The notes: a model not told the origin generated them from the sequence alone. DNA of 34,116 bases from an uncultured Bacteroides sp. (GCA_902492205.1 CABUKU010000033.1:1-34116), one strand, 5' to 3'; positions 16,228-22,859 are shown, counted from the first letter of the stretch. Numbers and translations are program-made.

Positions 16228-17700
16228 TTATTGAGCTACCCTTTATACACAAGTCTTACATGATTAAATCATACAGTTCAAATTGTGTATTAAAACGGTC
16301 CAATCCATTTTTAAGGGTTGTATATCCGGGAATGGACTGGCTTCTGTATGCGCTCCATGCTCCTAACCTTGCAATAATCCATGCCGCCCATGCCATTGAT
16401 TCTTTTTTATATGGATTTTGCTGTATTTTGGTATTTCCCTCACTCTTTTTTCCTACTATATGTAATAAAGCTATTTCCTTCTTTGTGAAGTAGATTTTTG
16501 AAGAGAGTTTTTCATCTTCTTTATCAAAAGAAAGTTTGAGTACCATCACCTGTAGGGCTGCCTGCAAGGAAATCAAGATTAGTTTTTGTAATGCCGAGAT
16601 TGTTTCCAACTGTGCGTCCTCAATCATGAATCCTTTTCTTTTGAGCACTCTGAATAGCTCTTCAATCAGCCATCGACAACGATACCAACCAATACATTCC
16701 GTTGCTTGCTCTACAGTCTCCACTGTATGTGTGGTTAGTAGTCTCCATTCAATGGGGCTTTCATTTTCCGGTGTACTGGAAGTTTTTTCTTTGACATGTA
16801 TACAATAAAGGGTAACAGCGGGCCTGTCCTTTGCAGGACCGTTTACAGGAGCACATAGGGTAACTCTTTCAAATCTGAGTTCCATGCAGGCTACCCGTTT
16901 CTTGCGTCCACTCCCGGGGAGAAGCTCAAAGCTATATTCTGCTCGTAGGACAGCCTTGCCCATTAATGTATCCAGACGAACGGAACAGTCCGAGTCGTCC
17001 AATTGGCAATTCCTTTCATGAACAGAACGTATCAGCAAGTGAACATTATCATCAGGTATACGGCTGAAAAGTTCGAAAATGTCTGCTTCACGGTCACCAA
17101 TGATCGTTTTAACTGCATCCCGGGGCATTTGTCCACTGGCAGCCGTTCCGCTTTCTATCCAACGATATGACTCTTTTTCTTCTATAGGCTGGTATCTGTA
17201 ATTACGTTCTTCGCGGCTTAATGCATCCGATGAGCGATTCCACTGCTTGACCGAAGAAAAACCTATAGGAATATGACTGGAGGCATCGACAACCAATACC
17301 GGATGCAAAAAACTGCCACACTGCTTTTGACCGACAATGCCGGGACTGGCTGTTTTTTTCTTCATCCGCTCAACATGAGCCTCATAGTTAATCTCTGAAG
17401 TATCTTGAATACATAATAAATGCTCACACCCGGAAGCATTCTTATAGCAAGTTTGTATCAGACCTGATAAGATAGCATCAGATGTGACGGAGGAATTGTT
17501 TAAAAATCTGTAAGCGCCCATTTTATCTTTATGTTCTTTACAAAATTGATTGACTATAGCACTTTGATGGACAACCATCTGAGAGCAAATTAAGTTTAAA
17601 CGTCGCAAAAGGCGAGGATCACGGATTTGATCTGTCTCTAATAGCATCATGCAAAGATAAAAAAACAATCTAAACTTGTGTATAAAGGGTAGCTTATTGA
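16228..17700 (-). mobile_element. complete IS4-family insertion sequence with target duplication
   Basis: The element spans 16235-17693 (1459 bp). Its ends are perfect 20-bp inverted repeats, GCTACCCTTTATACACAAGT at 16235-16254 and its complement at 17674-17693. The heptamer TTATTGA directly flanks both ends (16228-16234 and 17694-17700), a 7-bp target duplication. Outside the duplication lie CCCTCC (16222-16227) and GGAGGG (17701-17706). Before insertion these formed a stem with TTATTGA as the loop. One intact transposase gene fills the element. Confidence 0.9.
16256..17650 (-). CDS. IS4-family DDE transposase
   Basis: 464 residues from the ATG at 17650 (another ATG at 17647). A longer frame uses TTG at 17668 but contains the TATCTTTG element, so it is rejected. 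Counting from that longer frame, the catalytic residues are Asp89 in CIQDTSE, Asp192 in IIGDREADIFE, and Glu336 in the YREK signature (Tyr329, Arg332, Glu336, Lys343) of WYRCRWLIEELFRVLKRKG. The N-terminus, with KMGAYRFLNN, resembles the Tn5/IS4 DNA-binding domain. No internal stop or frameshift is seen, so the element may be active. Mechanism in the family is cut-and-paste. Confidence 0.93.
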   Translation of the reverse strand: MMLLETDQIRDPRLLRRLNLICSQMVVHQSAIVNQFCKEHKDKMGAYRFLNNSSVTSDAILSGLIQTCYKNASGCEHLLCIQDTSEINYEAHVERMKKKTASPGIVGQKQCGSFLHPVLVVDASSHIPIGFSSVKQWNRSSDALSREERNYRYQPIEEKESYRWIESGTAASGQMPRDAVKTIIGDREADIFELFSRIPDDNVHLLIRSVHERNCQLDDSDCSVRLDTLMGKAVLRAEYSFELLPGSGRKKRVACMELRFERVTLCAPVNGPAKDRPAVTLYCIHVKEKTSSTPENESPIEWRLLTTHTVETVEQATECIGWYRCRWLIEELFRVLKRKGFMIEDAQLETISALQKLILISLQAALQVMVLKLSFDKEDEKLSSKIYFTKKEIALLHIVGKKSEGNTKIQQNPYKKESMAWAAWIIARLGAWSAYRSQSIPGYTTLKNGLDRFNTQFELYDLIM

Positions 17701-17842
17701 GGAGGGAAAAATAGGATATACTCTTAACTTAACATTCTCTCCTTTCATCCCTTTCAGCGAACTCTGAAACCCTTTGAACCAAAGCAAATCAGATGAAAGC
17801 AAACCCCGTTTTTCCCCTTTCATCCGCTTTCATTCCTTTCAA

Positions 17843-18101
17843 GGTTTTTCAAAATATATTTGTTAATATATAAGATTCTGTGAAGAATGTTGTATCTTTG
17901 CTTTTGCATTTCATAACGTTCAGGGTAGGGAAACCTGCCGATTACCAGTAGGCATTTTTATATCTACTTCATTTCATATAGGCGGTTTCGTATCCCCCCG
18001 TGTGGAATGTTAACGCACCCACATCTCCTTGAGTGGCGATATGCAACGGGACAGGCGAAACCGTCTTTTTATTACCTTCACTTAACATTCATTGCTTTCA
18101 T
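17843..18101 (+). repeat. tandem repeat unit 1 (promoter + RNA + terminator)
   Basis: This unit repeats as 18102-18352 with an offset of 259 bp. The first 114 bases (17843-17956 and 18102-18215) are identical; the rest is about as conserved except for the apical loop of the encoded RNA. The end of unit 1 reads CTTTCATGG where unit 2 reads TATCATGG, the start of the 140-aa gene. Unit 1 thus preserves a relic start codon. A shorter relic of the same junction (CTTAACATTC) also occurs near 17730. Confidence 0.9.
17893..18070 (+). ncRNA. structured RNA, copy 1 (with -7 element)
   Basis: TATCTTTG at 17893-17900 should start an RNA near 17907 ending at the U-run about 18070 (about 160 nt). Predicted elements are hairpin GGTAGG-GAAA-CCTGCC (17925-17940, GNRA-type loop), hairpin AGTAG/CTACT (17947-17967), and a long arm whose base GGCGGTTTCG (17981-17990) pairs with CGAAACCGTC (18056-18065) as the terminator. 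Inside it, CCCGT pairs with ACGGG (17997-18001 / 18046-18050). The apical loop 18018-18041 differs from copy 2. No coding frame of note. Family unknown to me. Confidence 0.65.
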
Positions 18102-18352
18102 GGTTTTTCAAAATATATTTGTTAATATATAAGATTCTGTGAAGAATGTTGTATCTTTGCTTTTGCATTTCATAACGTTCAGGGTAGGGAAACCTGCCGA
18201 TTACCAGTAGGCATTATTATGTCTACTTCATTTCACATAGGCGGTTTCGTACCCCCGTGTGGAATGTTAATGCATCTACTGCCCTGAACGGTGAAATGCA
18301 ACGGGATAGGCGAAACCGTCTTTTTTATCGCCTTCACTTAACATTCACTATC
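18102..18352 (+). repeat. tandem repeat unit 2
   Basis: Second copy of the 259-bp unit, ending immediately at the ATG of the 140-aa gene. Differences from unit 1 are concentrated in 18271-18300, the apical loop of the RNA. Confidence 0.9.
18152..18327 (+). ncRNA. structured RNA, copy 2, leader of the 140-aa gene
   Basis: Same promoter (TATCTTTG 18152-18159), hairpins and terminator stem (18240-18249 / 18311-18320 followed by TTTTTT) as copy 1. It lies 33 bp before an ATG, so it is either an independent RNA or an attenuating leader. Its apical loop contains CTGCCCTGAACG (18279-18290), which can pair with CGTTCAGGGTAG (18176-18187) in its own 5' part: 12 bp with one G-U. That pairing would take one strand of the GNRA hairpin, so two exclusive folds exist. 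Copy 1 lacks this option. Confidence 0.6.
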
Positions 18353-18775
18353 ATGGAAAACAACCAAATTAACATTGGGGAGGCTATTCCCTGCATCACT
18401 GACTCCAAAGATTCGGAAAAAGCTTTTCTTTTACAGCTTGCTTCCAAGTTATGTCCTACCGCAACGGAAGATAAATCCGAGAAAGAACGTTTGAAAATAC
18501 TGCACCTTAGATTAAATAGGTTGGCTAAACTATTTTCCACTCTGCACAACTATCCGTGGGGTACGAATGAGGCAGAGATACGCAAAGCGTGCGTACAATA
18601 TTTTATGGACATCAATGAATCCAAAGCCAAACGTATTCAACTCAATGAAATGTTGTATCAACAGTCGGTTCTTGTCAATGAGTTGGTAGGTTTCAAGGAT
18701 TTAATAAACAATGTTCTCGTTAATTATAATGCCGAAGTGGAAAAGTTGGGGAAAATAATAACCGATAAAGCATGA
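18353..18775 (+). CDS. unrecognised 140-aa helical protein
   Basis: 140 residues from the ATG at 18353; an upstream extension to 18257 runs through the RNA terminator and is rejected. No signal peptide, membrane segment or known motif is visible. Charged and leucine-rich stretches (DKSEKERLKILHLRLNRLAK, about 42-61; then about 75-105 and 118-140, with LVNELVGFKDLINNVLVNYN) predict an all-helical, probably coiled-coil cytosolic protein. I do not recognise the family. It stands directly behind the tandem structured RNAs and before the iteron-like array, and the three are likely one functional locus. Whether it is made constitutively or only when the RNA terminator is overridden is not visible. 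Confidence 0.7.
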   Translation: MENNQINIGEAIPCITDSKDSEKAFLLQLASKLCPTATEDKSEKERLKILHLRLNRLAKLFSTLHNYPWGTNEAEIRKACVQYFMDINESKAKRIQLNEMLYQQSVLVNELVGFKDLINNVLVNYNAEVEKLGKIITDKA

Positions 18776-19047
18776 AACAGCCGTGCTTCTCATGGCATAT
18801 TCTATATTTTCCGGCAATATTAAGGTTTTTATAGCCGTGGGTTAAGTAGTTTTCTGCTTATTCATAAGTCTGTTTGTGCTTATGATTTAGTAACTTGACA
18901 ACTGTCAATTATATACTTGACAACTGTCAAGTTATTAATTGACGTCTGTCAAGTTATTTAGGTGTAAGCATAAAATGAATTAATCGTGCCGGAAAAACAA
19001 GTTAGCATTAGGCAAGAGAGTGCTTATGGATGGGGCGGGTTAAAACA
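18776..19047. other. gene-free stretch holding nested dyads
   Basis: No plausible gene. It contains the iteron-like array and, outside it, an inverted repeat TTTTCCGGCA (18807-18816) / TGCCGGAAAA (18987-18996). The midpoint of that inverted repeat (18901.5) falls exactly on the centre of the first iteron palindrome. GTGCTTATG occurs twice (18876 and 19020). Confidence 0.6.
18893..18958 (+). repeat. three 22-bp iteron-like repeats with palindromic cores
   Basis: Three tandem units of exactly 22 bp begin at 18893, 18915 and 18937. Each carries a 14-bp core, TTGACAACTGTCAA twice and TTGACGTCTGTCAA once, at 18895-18908, 18917-18930 and 18939-18952. Flanking arms TGCTTA (18877-18882) and TAAGCA (18965-18970) make a 94-bp dyad centred on the middle core (18923.5). 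Two-turn spacing puts all sites on one DNA face, as in operators or replication iterons. Confidence 0.85.
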
Positions 19048-19048
19048 A

Positions 19049-19080
19049 AAAAAGCGTATTCACAGGTGAATACGCTTTTT
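19049..19080. terminator. bidirectional terminator
   Basis: A perfect 15-bp stem (AAAAAGCGTATTCAC and its complement) with a 2-base loop. It closes the 46-aa gene from the right and the RNA/140-aa locus from the left. Confidence 0.9.
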
Positions 19081-19125
19081 AATATTGTTAGAACTAAGTG
19101 TTTTCTTTTAAAAAGGGGGTTGCTA

Positions 19126-19266
19126 TTATAGCTTTCCCATCAGTTTCTGGATTTTAGAATTAAGGAACTGACACATAGTTCCGTTTCCTGCAGCTTTGTA
19201 TCGTTGTGCACGATATTGAAGCATTGCGATTTCATTAGATTTGTTTACTGTCTTCATAATTTTCAT
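19126..19266 (-). CDS. hypothetical 46-aa basic protein
   Basis: 46 residues beginning MKIMKTVNKSNEIAMLQYRA and ending in CQFLNSKIQKLMGKL. It has about ten Lys/Arg, one Cys, and no signal or membrane segment. The spacing of Leu and Lys suggests one or two amphipathic helices. A second ATG lies three codons in (19257). It is preceded by a -7 element and a hairpin close to the start, and ends 46 bp before a strong terminator, so it is a proper transcription unit rather than chance. I do not recognise a family. Confidence 0.6.
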   Translation of the reverse strand: MKIMKTVNKSNEIAMLQYRAQRYKAAGNGTMCQFLNSKIQKLMGKL

Positions 19267-19273
19267 CTTTTGT

Positions 19274-19332
19274 GCTTTCCACCTTTTGGAAAGCTGGTTT
19301 AGTATTTACTTTCTTATTACACTGCAAAGATA
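19274..19332 (-). promoter_or_regulatory. promoter element and start-proximal hairpin of the 46-aa gene
   Basis: TATCTTTG on the minus strand at 19332-19325. A perfect 8-bp hairpin, GCTTTCCA / TGGAAAGC with a 5-base loop, occupies 19274-19294 and ends 7 bases before the ATG. It is placed to influence ribosome access. Confidence 0.5.
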
Positions 19333-19452
19333 ACACTTTTATTTGAATTATGTTGTAAAACATGTGATTTCTTTTGTTTTGCCCCTTATCTTTTCTATTG
19401 AATTGCCCTTTATTTACATATTTTAAGAGCAATGTTACAAAGATGTTACAAT

Positions 19453-19488
19453 AAAAAAGAGGAAATCATTGCTGATCTCCTCTTTTTT
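19453..19488 (-). terminator. rplS terminator
   Basis: Stem AAAAAAGAGGA / TCCTCTTTTTT with T-runs on both strands, 21 bp beyond the rplS stop. Confidence 0.85.
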
Positions 19489-19509
19489 ATCTCGAATAAG
19501 GGTTGATGC

Positions 19510-19863
19510 TTACGCGTTAACTCTTTTTTCTTGAATTCTGGCTTTCTTACCGGTAAGTGCACGTAAGTAGTACAATTTAGCACGGCGAACTTTACCAACT
19601 TTGTTTACTGTAATGCTGTCGATAGCCGGAGATTCGATAGGGAAGATTCTTTCTACACCTACAGTTCCAGACATCTTGCGAACAGTGAAACGCTTTTTGT
19701 CACCATGACCGGCGATTTTGATAACAACGCCACGATACTGCTGTATACGTTCTTTGTTACCTTCGACAATACGATATGCTACTGTTACAGTGTCACCTGC
19801 TTTGAATGCTGGGTGTTGCTTGCCGGTAGCAAATGCTTCTTCTGCAATTTTAATGAAATCCAT
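19510..19863 (-). CDS. rplS: 50S ribosomal protein L19
   Basis: 117 residues from the ATG at 19863 (MDFIKIAEEAFATGKQHPAF). A longer frame to 19947 runs into the promoter and is rejected. Family marks are the FKAGDTVTVAYRIVEGNKER strand region, QQYRGVVI, GVERIFPIESPAIDSI and KVRRAKLYYLRALTGKKARI. L19 lies at the interface of the 30S and 50S subunits. Length is normal (about 115). It is monocistronic here, without trmD or rimM beside it, and marks the surroundings as core chromosome. Confidence 0.97.
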   Translation of the reverse strand: MDFIKIAEEAFATGKQHPAFKAGDTVTVAYRIVEGNKERIQQYRGVVIKIAGHGDKKRFTVRKMSGTVGVERIFPIESPAIDSITVNKVGKVRRAKLYYLRALTGKKARIQEKRVNA

Positions 19864-19944
19864 TGTTTTGTTTTTAAATTGTTTATCGTTACAACGCAAC
19901 ATATCAAGTAACTCTTCTTTGACAGCGATTGCGCGAAAGCGGTG

Positions 19945-19976
19945 CAAAGTAACTAATTATTTGTCAGATAGACAAA
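19945..19976 (-). promoter_or_regulatory. rplS promoter
   Basis: On the minus strand TTTG (19976-19973), 21-bp spacer, then TACTTTG (19951-19945), one base shorter than the consensus. The leader is about 75 nt. The -33 box lies inside an inverted repeat, ATTTGTC / GACAAAT (19959-19977). Confidence 0.5.
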
Positions 19977-20128
19977 TGATTGCAAATGTTTTTCTTTCAT
20001 TATCGCACATTGTGCGGCAATATTTCTTTTTGGATGAGTGACTGTGTTTGCAGCATCTATGGCTGGAAGAACAACTGACCGATAACATTGACAGTACTGA
20101 AATAGCTAATATTACTATATTTTTCATA
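19957..20128 (-). pseudogene. small Cys/His-rich lipoprotein broken by one base
   Basis: From the ATG at 20128 the frame runs MKNIVILAIF and stops after 23 codons. Removing one T from the T4 run at 20103-20100 joins it to a second frame ending at 19957. The joined product would have a classical signal and lipobox (MKNIVILAI then SVLSMLSVSC) and a short Cys/His/Lys-rich mature part (SSSHRCCKHSHSSKKKYC), about 56 residues in all. It lies 19 bp beyond the TonB receptor gene on the same strand. It is either a pseudogene, a sequencing error, or a slippery-run gene. Confidence 0.45.
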
Positions 20129-20147
20129 ATTGAATTCTTTTTATAAT

Positions 20148-22325
20148 TTAAAATTTAATTTTTACGCCGGCGTTCATCACAAAGCCATCAAGTGGTGCAT
20201 AAATATCCCGGAATACGGGGTTGGATATGCTGCCTGTATATATAGTATCGAAACGGGTTTGGCGCCTGTCCGTAAAGTTCTCGAAGTTGGCATATAAAGA
20301 AAACCTTTCCCATATTTTCTCAATCATGAACCCACATACTACATATTGCTTTCCTTTCATTCCATCTCCTAATTGCTGAGGACTAAAATAATATGCTTCC
20401 AAGCCTATCTTCCATTTATCCTCTACTTCATACATCAAAATACTGTTAAACCGATGCTTGGGAGTTAATATATTCTCATGTTTCACATCGTTTTCGGTTG
20501 TTTTGGTATCTGTGAATGTATATCCTAAATATAAATGAAAGTCTTTATACCCGATTTTCATATTTGTTTCTCCACCTTTGCTGTCTGTATTCCCGTTTAT
20601 ATTATTAAGCTTGTATAGTCCGTCTGTTGTTTTTTGCAATAAAAGAGGATTGTCAAGATAGGTATAAAAGAATAATTGGTTGGCACTGAATGTTATATCG
20701 CCTTCACAGAATGAGGTGGTATAGTTAAAGTCCAAGTTTAAACCATAACTTCTTTCAAGTTTATTTTTATCTTTGTCAATGGGCAACACATTTTGGTATT
20801 GGAGCCTTTCACTATCTTCTGTAAATATGGTAGGTGTTTTATAACCAAACCCGCCTCCGAGCCGGGAAGAAAACTTGTCGGTAATCTTAAAATGGGCGGA
20901 TATGCGAGGAAGTACGGCAATACCGTAATCGGGAACATAATCTGTTCTTAAGCCGGTTTCAAGATTAAACCATTTTGCAGCTTCCCAATTGTTTTGTATA
21001 AATGCGCCCGTTACTGTTTGATTGTAGTCTCTTAATTGAAAATCAGTCAACTCCTTTTCGTTAAATTTATCTGTCCACAAATTTAATCCTGCTACCCATT
21101 CGGTTGCCTGATTCGTGTGTGTATATGATAATTCACTGAATGTAGATAGTTGAGTGCCTTCAAAAGAATAGTGTGGCACGTCTATGTTCCTTTTGAAATA
21201 AGTTACGCTATTCTTAAAGTTCAACCTGCTTTTCTCGTTGAATTTATGCTCAAAGGTTAATTGTGTGGAATGCCTTTGTGTCTTATTTCTCTCGAAATAA
21301 GAGTGCGTGTCGTCTCCCTTTCCTTTAATGTATTCAACGTCTCCTCCTAAACGGTTTTCGAACATAGTGTTTAGTCCCACACTCATTTGAGTGTTTTCTG
21401 TTAAATAGAGAAATAATTTAGGATTGAAAACGTATCTGTCAAATTCAGGTATTGCTGTAAATCCTGTATCTGAAGGATCGTAAGCCCAATTCCTGTTGTA
21501 AGAAGCAAAAATGGTTGTTCCGACTTTAGCAAACCTTTGTCCGTAAAATCCGCTTACGTCCAAGCCCTTTCCGGATGTCCCGTTAAGATGCAGACTCAAA
21601 TCTTTCTTTTCTTCGGGAGTTTTAGAGATAAGGTTGATTAATCCGGCTATTGCACCTCCACCATACAACGTTGATGTGGAACCTTTAATGATTTCTACCT
21701 GTTTTAAATCAAGAGGGGGAGTTTGCAACAGTCCTAATCCGCTTGCCGCACCTGCGAAAACCGGGAATCCGTCTTTTAATATCTGGGTATATCTGCCATC
21801 CAAACCTTGTATACGGATAGCTGCGTTTCCTGATGTTGCAGAAGTTTGCTGAGTGATAATACCTGTACTTTCGTTCAATAACATACGAATATCTCCCGGC
21901 TTCATGCTGCCTTTTTCTCCAAGTTCTTCACTTGAAATAAACTCAACTCTGGTTGGTATATTCCGGATGGTTCGCGTACCTCTGGTTGACGAAATGATTA
22001 CTTCTTCCAGCATTTCTTCATCTTGCTCCAAGAAGATTTCTATAAGTTTATCCGAAGACAAGGGAAATGAAAATGATTTTGTTTCAGACTCATAGCCTAA
22101 ATAACTGAATGTGATATGTTGCACTCCGTCGGGTATATTTGATATATTGATTATCCCGTTTTTATCGGAACTTGCTCCGTTGTTTGTTTTAGTGAGAACA
22201 GCATTCACGCCTATTAGTATTTCTTTACTGTCTCCGTCTTTAACAATTGCTTTAAATGTATTTTGTGCATATATGGATTGTACCGGCAATATAAACATTG
22301 CCAGCATTATTGATTTTATACTCAT
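20148..22325 (-). CDS. TonB-dependent outer-membrane receptor
   Basis: 725 residues. A signal (about 1-20, ending IYAQ) leads to a carboxypeptidase-regulatory-like beta domain (about 22-93, with GVNAVLTKTNNGASSDKNG), a TonB-box-like EEVIISSTRG (about 107-116), a plug domain (about 120-235: IRIQGLDGRYTQILKDGFPV, KQVEIIKGSTSTLYGGGAIA) and a 22-strand barrel ending in the outer-membrane signal VMNAGVKIKF. It is not of the SusC type (about 1000 aa), and resembles siderophore or metal receptors. The Cys-rich protein gene upstream and Cys/His lipoprotein downstream hint at a metal ligand such as copper; this is inference. Confidence 0.88.
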   Translation of the reverse strand: MSIKSIMLAMFILPVQSIYAQNTFKAIVKDGDSKEILIGVNAVLTKTNNGASSDKNGIINISNIPDGVQHITFSYLGYESETKSFSFPLSSDKLIEIFLEQDEEMLEEVIISSTRGTRTIRNIPTRVEFISSEELGEKGSMKPGDIRMLLNESTGIITQQTSATSGNAAIRIQGLDGRYTQILKDGFPVFAGAASGLGLLQTPPLDLKQVEIIKGSTSTLYGGGAIAGLINLISKTPEEKKDLSLHLNGTSGKGLDVSGFYGQRFAKVGTTIFASYNRNWAYDPSDTGFTAIPEFDRYVFNPKLFLYLTENTQMSVGLNTMFENRLGGDVEYIKGKGDDTHSYFERNKTQRHSTQLTFEHKFNEKSRLNFKNSVTYFKRNIDVPHYSFEGTQLSTFSELSYTHTNQATEWVAGLNLWTDKFNEKELTDFQLRDYNQTVTGAFIQNNWEAAKWFNLETGLRTDYVPDYGIAVLPRISAHFKITDKFSSRLGGGFGYKTPTIFTEDSERLQYQNVLPIDKDKNKLERSYGLNLDFNYTTSFCEGDITFSANQLFFYTYLDNPLLLQKTTDGLYKLNNINGNTDSKGGETNMKIGYKDFHLYLGYTFTDTKTTENDVKHENILTPKHRFNSILMYEVEDKWKIGLEAYYFSPQQLGDGMKGKQYVVCGFMIEKIWERFSLYANFENFTDRRQTRFDTIYTGSISNPVFRDIYAPLDGFVMNAGVKIKF

Positions 22326-22357
22326 CTTTCTATTGTTGATAATTTAGTGTTATATAC

Positions 22358-22376
22358 TTATTCGCAATGCGAATAA
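22358..22376. promoter_or_regulatory. 9-1-9 palindrome before the TonB receptor
   Basis: TTATTCGCAATGCGAATAA is a perfect inverted repeat with a single central base, 32 bp before the receptor start. The x-1-x form is typical of Fur-family (Fur, Zur, PerR) boxes, so a metal-responsive operator is plausible. Two shorter inverted repeats, GAAGT/ACTTC and TATCAC/GTGATA, lie in the same gap. Confidence 0.5.
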
Positions 22377-22469
22377 ATAGACAATAAACCTGCAATGAAG
22401 TATACTAACTTCATCATCGGAAATAAAATAATTATATCACTTTATATGTGATATGTCAGGATGCATTAT

Positions 22470-22796
22470 TTAAACATTTATTTTAGGCGGTTGCCAAATA
22501 GAAGATGAAAATTGAGGAATCGGTTTCTCTTTATAAAATGAAAGAGGATTGTCATTCAATTGAATGATCACACCTAATGGTGAGTGAAACAATTTTGGTA
22601 TGGGGCAGCCCGTACAAGTATTGCAATGCAGGAAAGGAGAACAACAACAATCTTCACAGGAACATCCGTCGTCATTGGGGCATGTCTCTTCTTGTGTGTC
22701 ATTTGTGCATTGAAACAAACATTCATCTTTCAAGAAGCATGGGGCGGCAGATAGCAACAACACCCATAGAGCTAATATGTAAGATAAATATTTCAT
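22470..22796 (-). CDS. secreted Cys-rich protein (DUF6660-like)
   Basis: 108 residues from the ATG at 22796; a GTG three codons earlier is less likely. A signal (MKYLSYILALWVLLLSAAP) is followed by 12 cysteines in about 50 residues, including CSCEDCCC and CNTCTGCP, then a Cys-free C-terminal part. Small Cys-rich exported proteins of this kind sit beside TonB receptors in many Bacteroidetes; DUF6660 is my recollection of the family. Metal binding is the obvious guess. It precedes the TonB receptor on the same strand with a 144-bp gap holding the palindrome. A good promoter lies upstream. Confidence 0.7.
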   Translation of the reverse strand: MKYLSYILALWVLLLSAAPCFLKDECLFQCTNDTQEETCPNDDGCSCEDCCCSPFLHCNTCTGCPIPKLFHSPLGVIIQLNDNPLSFYKEKPIPQFSSSIWQPPKINV

Positions 22797-22827
22797 ATAA
22801 ATCACTGCATTGTTTTTATTTCGGGTG

Positions 22828-22859
22828 TAAAGGTATCTCTTTTATGTTTTATAAACAAA
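22828..22859 (-). promoter_or_regulatory. promoter of the Cys-rich gene
   Basis: On the minus strand TTTG (22859-22856), 20-bp spacer, TACCTTTA (22835-22828; last base differs from consensus). It is 31 bp before the start. Confidence 0.55.

Noticed and set aside
18275..18296. RNA copy 2 loop as antisense to the transposase at the window ends
   Set aside because: CGTTCAGGGCA (7-17) is an 11-nt complement to the loop, but a match of this length in 34 kb on two strands has an appreciable chance of arising at random given the number of possible 11-mers in the loop.
18257..18352. N-terminal extension of the 140-aa protein
   Set aside because: It would be encoded by the RNA's terminator arm, and no similar frame is kept in copy 1.
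18893..18958. CRISPR array
   Set aside because: The repeats are contiguous 22-bp units with no unique spacers, and no cas gene is present.
19864..19947. N-terminal extension of L19
   Set aside because: 28 extra residues not found in L19 proteins; the region contains the promoter and leader.
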